64,000 nt of DNA, from contig JACGWO010000004.1 in NCBI GenBank assembly GCA_034509735.1, forward strand, positions 22,673,395 to 22,737,394. Direction: 5' to 3'. Below the pieces are notes generated by a model that was given only the letters and a program-made list of their open reading frames with translations, did no database searches and was not told the DNA's origin. How positions within the stretch are numbered: the stretch's first letter is position 1; each line of letters starts with the position of its first letter. Made by a program: the position numbers and the translations under genes. Positions 55,039 to 64,000 of the stretch are shown one piece after another. This DNA comes from Sesamum alatum. Lineage: Eukaryota > Streptophyta > Magnoliopsida > Lamiales > Pedaliaceae.

Positions 55039-58000
55039 CTAAGTACACAAGGGCATCATTTTTTTTCCTTGTGAATTGCCCTTTTTCTTTGTTGCAGCAA
55101 CAGCTTTGGCTAAGTTTTTCATAGTGACAAATTTTTTGCCATTTTGGGTGAGGACTGGAACACCACTTGATGAAATATTTTGTACATTTGAATATTGTGT
55201 AAAGTTCACAAGAGGTTGTGTCCCCTATATGTATTTGAAATTTGAATTAATATAAATTGCAACCTGTTTACCATTAAGAATGAGAGTTGAGATTCTTACC
55301 CCTATTGTTCCTTGGTTAGACTGTGATTGTGCTGGAGGTGGTGTGCTCTGTTGGAATAAAGCCCTTGTAATCCTTCTTGACTGCAACAAAATCACTAATT
55401 ATACCAGATTGATTGTATTCATAAACCTATACATAACTGAAACAGTAAGACTTACTGGTTCAGTTGCAACTGAAGGTGAAGTGCCCTGTGTGGATTGTAC
55501 CTCCCCTACAGGTTGTTTGGGTGGCCCTTTCTGTTTCTTTGGAGGTGGTGTTGTCCTTTCTCTTGCCTACAAAAACAAGAAACCTCAATAAAGATTGCAC
55601 TTAAGTAAACAATAAAGACCGAATCAACATTAAACCTGGAGATTACTTATTGTGAGCTTATTGGTTGTTGTTTGAGTTAAGTCTACATCTTGAGAGGTTG
55701 TTGGATGGTCATTTTTCTTTCTTTGGCAACCCTTTTGGTTGTGCCCTGTGCCACCACAATAATGGCACATGACTTGATAAGGTAGCCTCTTCAGCCTTGT
55801 GGGTTGTTTCTTTTGTCCTCTCTGTCCCTTCTGTCCTTTATTTTTGGGTTCATCATGCTCAAGTTTTCTTGCCTTTGATGGTCTTACTGCTCTTCTTCCA
55901 AAATTTGGAGGTAGGGGTGGGATGAGACCTGTTTTGTTCCATAACTGTGGCCCATTAACAGGAAGTATGGCATATTTGTATACCTCTATGAATGTCTTCA
56001 CACTGTAGCAGGCATTAACAAAGTCTTCTGGATCCAAGGACTGACTACAAATGGCACTCATGCCATAGTTACATGGGATCCCAATGAGGTCGTATTTTCT
56101 ACAGGTGCAAGTGTGATGTTGCAAATTTACAACATATCTTGAGCCATCATATGATGAAACTTCATAATTTCAATCATCTGATTTGATTGGAATACAATCT
56201 GCAGCTTTGTCAATATTTTTCTCCACAATTTTTCTAATCCTTGGATATATTTTTTTCCCACCCACTTTTTCCTTGCTCTGTCTCCGTTATCAGACGACCT
56301 AGTCATTATGAACTCCCTTATCCATTTCAGCATTGTGAGGATTGGTTTCTCCCTGGCTTCAAGGATGCATGAGTTGAATGTTTCACAAACATTGTTGAGG
56401 AGCATATCACATTTAGGGAAACAGCTTAAATGACTTCTACTCCACTAGGTTGGAGGTTTATCACTTAGCCATTCTACAGCCTTTGCATCAAGACAAGCCA
56501 TTTATTCCATTCTAAATTTGAATTCATGCATTGTTGATGCACTGGCTGTATTCCAGAGTGCTTTTTTATGGGCAAGTCCTCTAAATCCTGTTGTTTTCAT
56601 ATTGTTGTGTAAGTGTCTTACACAAAATCTATTAGTGGCACTTGGAAACACTTATTCAAATGCAGGAATTAACTCCTTCTGTTTATCACTAATGAATGTG
56701 TAAGTGTCATCCCTTACAACATTTAAATCACCCTTCAAAAGTTCTAAGAACCATTTCCATGACTCCCTAGTTTCTCCTGACACAACTGCATAAGCCAAGG
56801 GGTACAGATTGTTGTTTGGGTCTGTTGAAACAACAGTCAGCAGTACACCACCATGTGGGCCCTTCAAATCACACCCATCCACCCCTATAACTGGCCTACA
56901 TCCCATTAGAAACCCCTACCTCAAACCATCAAAACATACATAAAATTTATCAAATTTTCTTCTACATGTTCCATCATCCTCTGCACTCATAGCCATTCTA
57001 ACAGCCGAATTGGGATTACTAACCTCAATTCAGCTGCATAATCCCAGAGCTGATCAAATTGATCTTCTGCTCTACCCTCTATTACATTCAGTGCTTTTCT
57101 TTTAGAGCTGTAGGCTTGAAATTTGGAAACATGGCACCTAATGTCTTTGATGATGTTCTTTCTGAACCCCTTTACATTCCTATTAGGATCAGTCCTAAAA
57201 GAATCCTCATACTTCCTAGACAACCATTTGCTATTTACATTTTTAACATGAAATGACCTTGCACACTTGTGTTCTGGATTGTATTCCCTAATCTGAAATA
57301 TGCTTTGATCTCCTAATTTTAGTGCATTCAACCTCCATTCACACCCCTCTCCCAAACATTTAGCATAACCCTCTTGTCATTTTTTGTGATTCTTAAACTT
57401 CTTTTGGTGCTCACTGCATGACAGTGCACTGCCTCTCTCAATTCTATTTTGGTGTTAAAGATCATTCCAATTTCAAAATTGGGTTCATATCTGTTTATGG
57501 GATTAAATATAGGATTTCATGGTTTTCCTTCTGCATCAGACCCCACCTCACTATCAAAATCCTCCTCACTTACACAAAAATCATCACCTAAGGAGCTATC
57601 AGATTCAAATGATGATTGCTCACCCTATTGCACCCCTTCCATATCCCTTTTTTCCCCCATTCCCTTTTCCCCATCTTCCTCATCTTCTTGCCCATATCAG
57701 ATTCATGTAGACTATCCCCCTCACCAGCCCCTTCACTATCCCCACTTACCTCCCCCTCACTGTGGAGATCATCCTGCATAACACCCTCATCACACTCCCT
57801 TCCAGACCCTGCTCCCATATTTAATTCCCCCTCTCCATAACTATCAACTAATTTAAACACCTCAGCCTAATCCTCATCATCAAACCTAGGGCTGTCTCCA
57901 CCTTCTATTGCAACCCCTTTCCCTTTATGATCTTTATCTACAGCAACAAGATTTGATGAACCTATTTGTGTTGCAGGTTCATCAATATTAGCCTCCAAAT

Positions 58001-58169
58001 ATAGGGTGAATTGTTTGTTTTTAGAGGAATATCCATCACATTGACCTAGAACATCAGTTTGATAACTAATCACTCTGAATTTGTTCCTATTACTCTCAAG
58101 CTTGTAAAACTTCTTTGGCCCCATATATCCTAACTTCTCACCCAACCCATTCAAGTAAGCTATGCACAT
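55039..58169 (-). pseudogene. MULE transposase (MuDR family) gene with introns
   Basis: Order on the minus strand: N-terminal part (58169-57588, LGYMGPKKFYKLE and an acidic Glu/Asp/Gly stretch), MuDR DNA-binding region (57355-56987, FQIREYNPEHKCARSF), transposase core (56906-56652: VIGVDGCDLKG with the first Asp, FISDKQKELI with the second Asp), a central part (56405-56127) and SWIM-type finger CTCRKYDLIGIPCNYGM (56124-), in which the usual His is Tyr. A CCHC knuckle CHYCGGTGHNQKGC lies near 55740. Three C-terminal introns obey GT-AG: 55567-55635, 55381-55455 and 55225-55299; the stop is at 55039-55041. Several frameshifts and stops separate the pieces, so it is inactive as it stands. Confidence 0.85.
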
Positions 58170-58499
58170 ATCATTTACATCAACAAAATCAAACTTATTT
58201 GTACTACCCCGACAAATTCAGCATTAGGAGTATTTTTAGTTCACCCCCATGGTAAAGTATTATGGTGACAAATCGTTCAAGCCCTGAAATAGAAATTTAC
58301 ATACATTACATACTATACTCCAAACATTCATCAACAAAGCAACAAACAATAAAAGCCAAAAGTAAAGTAGCAAAGGTTGTTTTAATGAAAAAATGGTTTT
58401 GAATGTAATAGCTACCAACAAAACAACAAATAAACATAAAAGAGACCACAAACATAAAAATGCAAGACAAGGACAGAAAGGGACCACATGCATTGAAAA

Positions 58500-58870
58500 T
58501 CCTAAACAAATCGCAGTCAAAAACATATTTTTAAACTACAATATGCAACAAAACCTACCCCACTAAACATATTTAGCAATTTCAAACAAAAGGAAGTATA
58601 TTAAGCGCAATGATTAGATAACTTACTGTATTTCTCATACTTGGGGTTGGGATACCCCAGCAGCTGTGTATTCTTCAAACTCATCTTCACTCCTTTCTTC
58701 CTTCAACTCCGTCGTGTATTTCTTCAATGGCAATTGGCTAAAACTCATAGATTGATGGTGGAATTTTGTTGTGATTAGGTTAAGGTTTTCGATTTGGGGG
58801 TGGATTTGGAAGAGAAACGGATGCTTCTTTTCTTCCTTGGCTGAAAATGGGTAAGTGTCTGTTGAGGTTG
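58500..58870 (-). other. 5' region of the M1 transposase gene
   Basis: Between the coding pieces and the right TIR: non-coding in all useful frames, with a pyrimidine-rich stretch on the minus strand (58690-58860). Probably promoter/5' UTR and first intron (inference). Confidence 0.35.
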
Positions 58871-59070
58871 TAAACTTGACCTCAGAATCGTTTGACTAAC
58901 GATCACGTGCAAAAATCGTGATTTTTCTGTTAATTTAATTAACGGTAGTTATGTCCAAGACCATAAATGCTTAGTTTTTCAATAGTTGGTACTTGAATTG
59001 TCCATCTCGAAAAGCTCGGGACCAAAAGTGCTGACACCCCTAACTGTGGGACCAAAAACACAATTTTGCC

Positions 59071-59490
59071 AAAATGTATGTTAAATATTTACTTATGAAA
59101 AAATTGTCAAAATGTATAAATTGTTGATTCATCTTGTTTTTAAATAATATAAACTAAAATATCATATTAATTTAATACCATCTAAAACTAAAATGGAATA
59201 ATTCTAATATATGATGAATTTTAAAATAAATGCATTGTATAGATTGGATTTTAAATTATAACAATAAAATTCATATACATTATATTAAATATTCATTTAC
59301 AAAAAAAAATATCAAAACTTACTAAAATGTTGCTTAAACTTATTTTTAAAAAATCTAAATAAAAATACCATATTTTATTATTAAATAAAATTAAAATTAA
59401 AGATATATTGACTAATAATTCTAGTATAGTGAGTTTTGAATATAAACTTAAAATATATGTGATCTACAACAGATCTATTTAAAAATATGT
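59071..59490. repeat. Second copy of the flanking repeat (tandem-repeat type)
   Basis: Matches 53640-54063 in direct orientation (ATGTTAAATATTTA.TTATGAAAA, TAAATTGTTGATTCATCT, GATATAT.ACTAATAATTCTAGTATAGTGA, ATATATGTGATCTACAACA), ending at GAATTACAATGACCTCTTC. Differences are about 5-10 per 100 bases by eye. Confidence 0.75.
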
Positions 59491-60471
59491 GAATTACAAT
59501 GACCTCTTCCAATGGGCAAAATTATACTTTTGGTCCCATAAGATTGAGGGGTCAATATTTTTGGTCTCGCGCTTCCTGAAATAACCAATTTAGTCCCAAA
59601 ATTGAGAATTTTCGACACTATTGGTCCCGCGCTTCCTGAAATGACCAATTTAGTCAAAAGTTATGAATTTTCGACACATTTAATCCCATTAGACGATTTC
59701 CGTCAAAAATGCTAACGGCAAACGTCTCGCCGTTAGTGGGGGCACTTTGGGCTAACGTCTAGCAATAAGACAGTTAAGAGAGGCACTTGGAGGGTAGATG
59801 TTAGCCCAAAGTGCTTCAGTTTAATGGATGTTTTGCCAATTTAAGTTCCCCCACCAATGGCGAGACGTTTGCCGTTAATATTTTTGACGAAATCGTCTAA
59901 TGGGACCAAATGTATCGAAAATTTCCAATTTTGGGACTAAATTGATCATTTCAGGATGCGCGGGACCAAAAGTATCAAAAATTCCCAATTTTGGGAGTAA
60001 ATTGGTCATTTTAGAAAGCGCGGTACCAAAAGTGTTGACCCCCCAGTCCTATGGGACCAAAAATGTAATTTTGTCTCTTCTGATGTTTGGTATAATTGGG
60101 GTATCCCTTCGCTTTTTCAAGAATTACAAATACCCTTAAGTTTGTAATTTTAATCAAATGTCTGAAATTGTCCATTTTACCCTTAATTTTTTTTGAATTG
60201 TGAAAAATCAGTCGAGTCAAATTTTATTATTGTTCCTCTGTGTAAAACATGTAAAAAACCTCTCCTTATGCATTTTAGTCTAAAAAAATTAAAAAATTTA
60301 AAGAAATTAAAAAATAATTTAATTGCATGAGGACATTTTGGCCAGTTCACCCAAAAAAAATGAATGAAAATGAGTTATTTGTTAGACGGTTATAAACCTC
60401 ATGGAGTATTTATAATTTTTTAAAAAAATATCTGTAATTATGTCAAACCTCAACGGAAGTCATTGTAATTC
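59491..60471. mobile_element. MITE interrupted by M2
   Basis: Ends GAATTACAATGACC (59491) and GTCATTGTAATTC (to 60471) are inverted. The homology continues for about 45 bases as GATGTTTGGTATAATT against GAGGTTTGACATAATT. Without M2 and one copy of its target duplication it is about 410 bases. No coding capacity. Confidence 0.6.
59515..60074. mobile_element. MULE-like element M2 (non-autonomous)
   Basis: 560 bases, largely an inverted repeat: the left end GGGCAAAATTATACTTTTGG and the right end (reverse) GACAAAATTACATTTTTGG both lead into TTTGGTCCCG.G subrepeats. Flanked by CTCTTCCAATG (59504-59514) and CTCTTCTGATG (60075-60085), an 11-bp duplication with two mismatches. Left half duplicated at 54088-54412. 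Confidence 0.65.
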
Positions 60472-60479
60472 TCCTTTAA

Positions 60480-60660
60480 GAATTTTCTTTTCACATTTAG
60501 CGTCCACGTACAAACATAAAAGATAAATTAAACATTAAATTAAAATAGAGCAAATTACTTTTCTTCTGAGCACAATAATTTTAGTTAATAAAACATGTAA
60601 ATAAAAAGACTAATAAGGTTTCAATTCATTAGTAATGTATTCGAGTTCCATTAACTGTGT
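60480..60660. repeat. Dispersed repeat, copy 2 (right part)
   Basis: CACATTTAGCGTCCACGTAC and ACATAAAAGATAAATTAAAC match 50757-50800 in copy 1. Confidence 0.45.
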
Positions 60661-61239
60661 GCATTTGAATTTAGGGTAAATTACAGTTTGTCATTCGAAT
60701 TATATCTGTTTTTATACTTTATTATCTTTTTTTTTTATGTCAACTTATTATTCTAATTTTGCGAATTTGTCTCTTTGACATGTATGACCCTGTTCTGGTT
60801 GATCATCGGCTGGAAGTAATCTCATATAGTCCATATGCCCGAAAAATATCACTACATTGACCTCAAATATCACATATACAATGCATGTGATGTTTTCTGT
60901 CAAAAACTCGACAAAAAAGGATTATATGTCACAAAATACAAAATTTTTAAAGTTGAGATTATGAATTAACCTTAAAAAAAAGTTAAATAATAAAATATAA
61001 AAAAGGGCATAATTCATATACATAGCAAAACCTTGAATATAATAACCTATTTATTGTTTAGGATTTATTGCAGCTGGAGTGTTGTCGAAGATTATATTAA
61101 TTATTAATCATTCTTTTAAAATATTAATATGATAATTATTACTCTTATTCAAAAAGAAAAACAAAAAAAGAACCATGAAATAGAAGGGATTATCCCTTGT
61201 GATTCAAAAAAGGAGTTAAAAGGGAGAAAAAGAAAAGCA
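60661..61239. other. AT-rich intergenic sequence
   Basis: No gene, RNA or bounded repeat that I can recognise. Confidence 0.4.
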
Positions 61240-61575
61240 AAACGGCCCCAGAACTAAAACTGTGGGCGGCAGAACCGCAAGAAGCGAAATGAGGTGATGA
61301 CACGTGTGAGGGGTTCGTGGGAGCTGCAGCGGAGTTTCAGCGTTTGCTTTGCTAAAATCAAAGCGACTCCTAAGTTTCGCTGCCTTTCCCCTTTCAGCTG
61401 TGGTAAAAGCCTCCATCTCACTTTCTCTCAGGCTTTAAGCCAAAGTCCAAAGTATCTTCACTTGCCTATCTTTCCGTTTTCCCTTTTCCTTTTCCGCCCT
61501 GACATTCCTGTTCCAGCTGGGTCGTGGTACGTTCCATGTTTGTGCCAAGATATTTATAAATATCAAGTCTTTTGA
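61240..61575 (+). promoter_or_regulatory. Possible promoter/5' region of a host gene
   Basis: Composition shifts to more balanced GC, unlike the AT-rich flanks. A G-box in context GACACGTGT lies at 61300-61308. Pyrimidine-rich tracts (61387-61400, 61470-61500) resemble plant 5' UTRs. A 93-codon plus-strand frame (61294-61575) has no domain I recognise, and its ATG falls just before the G-box, so I do not call it a gene. The clear start of any downstream exon is not visible before 64000. Confidence 0.3.
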
Positions 61576-63778
61576 TATATAGTATTTGTGTTCTTATAAT
61601 CAGATATATATAATGTAAATTTGAAAAACAAAGATCCATTTATAATTTAATAGTGGGATCAAGTGATTAATATGATTGAAAGTGCTGAATAAATATAATT
61701 GTGCATCGAATGAAAGTATCGAATTAAAACGATATTATATTGACGGTTCAAAAATAACATGAATCATTTGAAATAAATAAATAATTATATTGATATAAAT
61801 ATTTAAAGGTATAATGATGTTCTTACTCATTCACTCGCACTCATCCACATTTTTCTTCATTTTTGAATCCCCTTTCATCCCTTTCTTTCCTCTTTTTGAT
61901 TTTATTCAATTATCTTTTTGAACTGGGTCCAGATCCTCAGCTACGTAGAGCTGATCTGGTGGTGACTTGACAAAGATCTTCATTTGAGGGGTGTAATTAA
62001 GTGAGTACCTCAAGCTGGACCAACTATGGTTGGTCTACACACACATAAAAAACGTTAGGCAGTTGAGGTGGCCCTCAGCTAAATTTCGCCGAAGCTTAAC
62101 TCAGTGTAGGGTTCAAGGTTATATTAGTCGCTCAACGTGATATCACTATAGAATGCGATATGGTAGTCATTTATAGCGAACTTGTGAAATGAACACTCCA
62201 TGTATTTATCCGTACACGTGTCAACATTGTAACCATTGGATGAGTGCCAAACAATGGTTGTTGAGGGGGGTCGCCAAGTCAGACGGGTCAAGTGCGACCC
62301 GACCTGCTAAAAAATACGTGAATCCTTAAAGTCTTTGCGCATTTTCTTATATTTTGAAGGGTATTTTGAACTTTCTAACTAGTTCGATGTGTATCCCTTG
62401 TCACTTTGGTAAAAAGTTATAAATTTAATAAAAATATTTCATATATACCGCATTTACACACGCATCACATATTTATTCCCTAATGCAACTCAACATATGA
62501 AACCATCTCCCAATATTTATTCATTTATAAACTATTACCCATGGATCACTTGGTTCCAAATTAATATATCGTTACATGTATTGGTTCTTTCTCTAATTAC
62601 AACAATATAGTCAAAAAAAGATTTCAATTTTTATAATGATACATAAAGCCTTTCGTGATATAAAATTATCAACATATTTAACATGACAATTAGCTAGTAT
62701 TTTTGATTCGTTGCTCGTTTTTGTTCTTTTATTCTTTTTTAAAAAATTAAGTTTGGGCTCGCTGATTCAACACCTAATTTGGTAAAATATTTAATTTTAA
62801 TGACCACGTTTTAGCCACATCAAATTATTCCAATATATTTATGATATTTTCACCGAATTCAGACCTCAGTCAAGTAATTTTTAGAATCATGAGCCTAAAA
62901 TTGCCACCGTAACAATTGATCAAGTGAAAATGCCATCTTCAAATGTTATAGAACTAAAAATGTTGTTTTGTCATAATGTCACGTTATATGGATCGACCAT
63001 GCTAGTAAGCACCCTGTTGGCAAAATCCCTAATTTAATTTTCTCATGCTTTACCACATCATACGAGAGTGAAATTAGGGTCCAATGAGGCTTGTTCTCAA
63101 GTTGTCCAAAAATAATAAGTTATGAGTTCAAATTTACCACCTCAATAGTTGGGTGCTCTTCAAAAACTACCACACTTTACTTACAGTACGAAAACCATAA
63201 TTTCTTTTTTAACAAATAGGATATAATTACTACTCATGCCCGGATGTTGAGAAAAATTGGTGGGCTCGTTATAAAAGAATTAAATTTATATTTCAAAATT
63301 TATGAAATCTTTTATTTTATATAATAAATACATGCTATATATAAAAAATTACATTATTTATTAGTTCAAAAACATTATACACATAACATGTATCTAGTAA
63401 ATAAAATAGAGATGCAAAAAAAATTATATAAAAGAACCCAGTCTAAATTAACTATAAATAGTAAGCATTTCAACGAAATCCCACCAAGTGGCATCACATG
63501 AGAAGTTAGACAATTTTGGCAATTATGACTAGCAAGGACTTTGGAAATTATTTTGACCTTCAATGTCATGACAGTTGAAATATTCTAGAACTAAGAAACG
63601 TATTTTGGCACACATATATATAATGTGTTCCCATGATATGCATTGATTTCATTTAATTATAATTAAAATCATATCTTATAAAATTTTATAAATCGTGTGA
63701 AGGTAGTTAAGATTTTTTTAATGAAATTATAACACATTTAAGATTAATATACATGAGTTCTTTAATTATTAGTATAAT
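61576..63778. other. Intergenic sequence without recognised genes
   Basis: AT-rich. 61925-62340 is somewhat less AT-rich and reads like a retrotransposon LTR or other repeat (TGGACCAACTATGGTTGG with a 7-bp-arm palindrome at 62021-62038, CACGTGTCAACATTGTAACC), but no second copy, PBS or PPT is present. No supported coding region. Confidence 0.4.
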
Positions 63779-64000
63779 GTAACACACTCAAATGTGTGTA
63801 TAATTATTTTAAATTTTATATTTTTAAATTTAATTAATATTTTAAAAAATATATATTAATAGATAAATAAAAAAATTAAAAGAATTAATAAATTATAAAA
63901 AAAATTGTTGAAGAAAACGAGAAAAGAAAAGGAATGTGCAAGTTGAGAAACATTAAAAGATCTAGTACTCTTTAATTATATAACGCTATAAATATCATAC
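63779..64000 (-). mobile_element. Helitron 3' end, running off the window
   Basis: On the minus strand it ends ...ACACATTTGAGTGTGTTAC and then ATTATACTAA before T, i.e. hairpin followed by CTAA^T. The hairpin and following AT-rich part match the Helitron at 52598-52914. The TC 5' end would lie about 100 bases beyond the window. Confidence 0.65.

Larger units (their letters stand above)
54413..59070 (-). mobile_element. MULE (MuDR-type) with transposase gene, M1
   Basis: Inverted ends of at least 80 bases: the left reads TTTTTGGTCCCACAGTTTAG, GGTGTCAGCACTTTTGGTCC, and the right matches it on the minus strand with few changes, extending to the GTCGTTAGTCAAACG zone. Contains a spliced MuDR-family gene on the minus strand. 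No 9-bp target duplication is found (TTCCAATTA on the left, AAAATGTAT on the right), which fits later rearrangement at its borders. Confidence 0.85.

Noticed and set aside
57449..57840. Plus-strand Pro/His/Ser-rich frames over the MULE gene
   Set aside because: Opposite strand of the acidic Glu/Gly-rich region of the transposase N-terminus.
54413..59070. MULE M1 carrying a captured host gene (Pack-MULE)
   Set aside because: All recognisable coding pieces belong to the MuDR transposase itself.
61294..61575. 93-codon plus-strand frame as a host gene
   Set aside because: No recognisable domain, and it overlaps promoter-like sequence; insufficient support.

Overview
This is a stretch of nuclear DNA from a flowering plant, probably a eudicot, lying in repeat-rich chromatin. 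The evidence is plant-type Ty1/copia and Ty3/gypsy retrotransposons primed by initiator-methionine tRNA, a CACTA transposon with TNP2 and TNPA-like genes and GT-AG introns, Mutator-like elements (MULEs), Helitrons and AT-rich intergenic DNA. I find no intact host gene. Nearly everything is a mobile element or a relic, many nested inside one another.

Layout, left half. 1-3109 is a mosaic of copia pieces in alternating orientation. 3110-18751 is a minus-strand copia element (B) that has lost its RT/RNase H region and is split by a younger minus-strand copia element (A, 3453-13818). A has two LTRs of about 1.99 kb, PBS, PPT, a near-matching 5-bp target duplication and an almost readable gag-pol. 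18752-19000 is a copia gag scrap. About 19000-24958 is a gypsy 5' end (LTR end, PBS, gag), interrupted by two solo LTRs (D and E) of the same family as A. 24981-29205 is a decayed plus-strand copia (F), joined to a minus-strand relic (G, 29206-31380). 31463-36830 is a third copia lineage (H), whose RT is split by a 4-kb CACTA element (31912-35960).

Middle. 37109-48123 is a tandem array in which about 2.1-kb gypsy LTRs alternate with about 526-bp internal segments: one truncated LTR, then four full internal/LTR units. Each internal segment keeps only a primer-binding leader, the 3' end of pol and a polypurine tract. A tRNA-like (SINE-like) head precedes the array, and a 12-bp direct repeat brackets the whole.

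Right half. DNA transposons dominate: a CACTA MITE (49125-49401), a probable MULE with a C-rich core (49666-50615), a long-TIR MULE with a perfect 10-bp TSD (50912-52532), a small Helitron (52598-52914), a roughly 200-bp diverged tandem repeat, a MULE carrying a broken MuDR-type transposase gene with recognisable introns (54413-59070) flanked by a direct duplication of about 0.75 kb, a MITE with another MULE-like element nested in it (59491-60471), and a Helitron end running off the window. 61240-61575 looks less AT-rich, with a G-box, and may be a promoter or 5' region of a host gene.

Functionally these are selfish elements: copia and gypsy copy themselves through RNA, while CACTA, MULE and Helitron elements move as DNA. 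Only element A looks recent. Coordinates of truncation junctions are approximate, read by eye from sequence similarity within the window.
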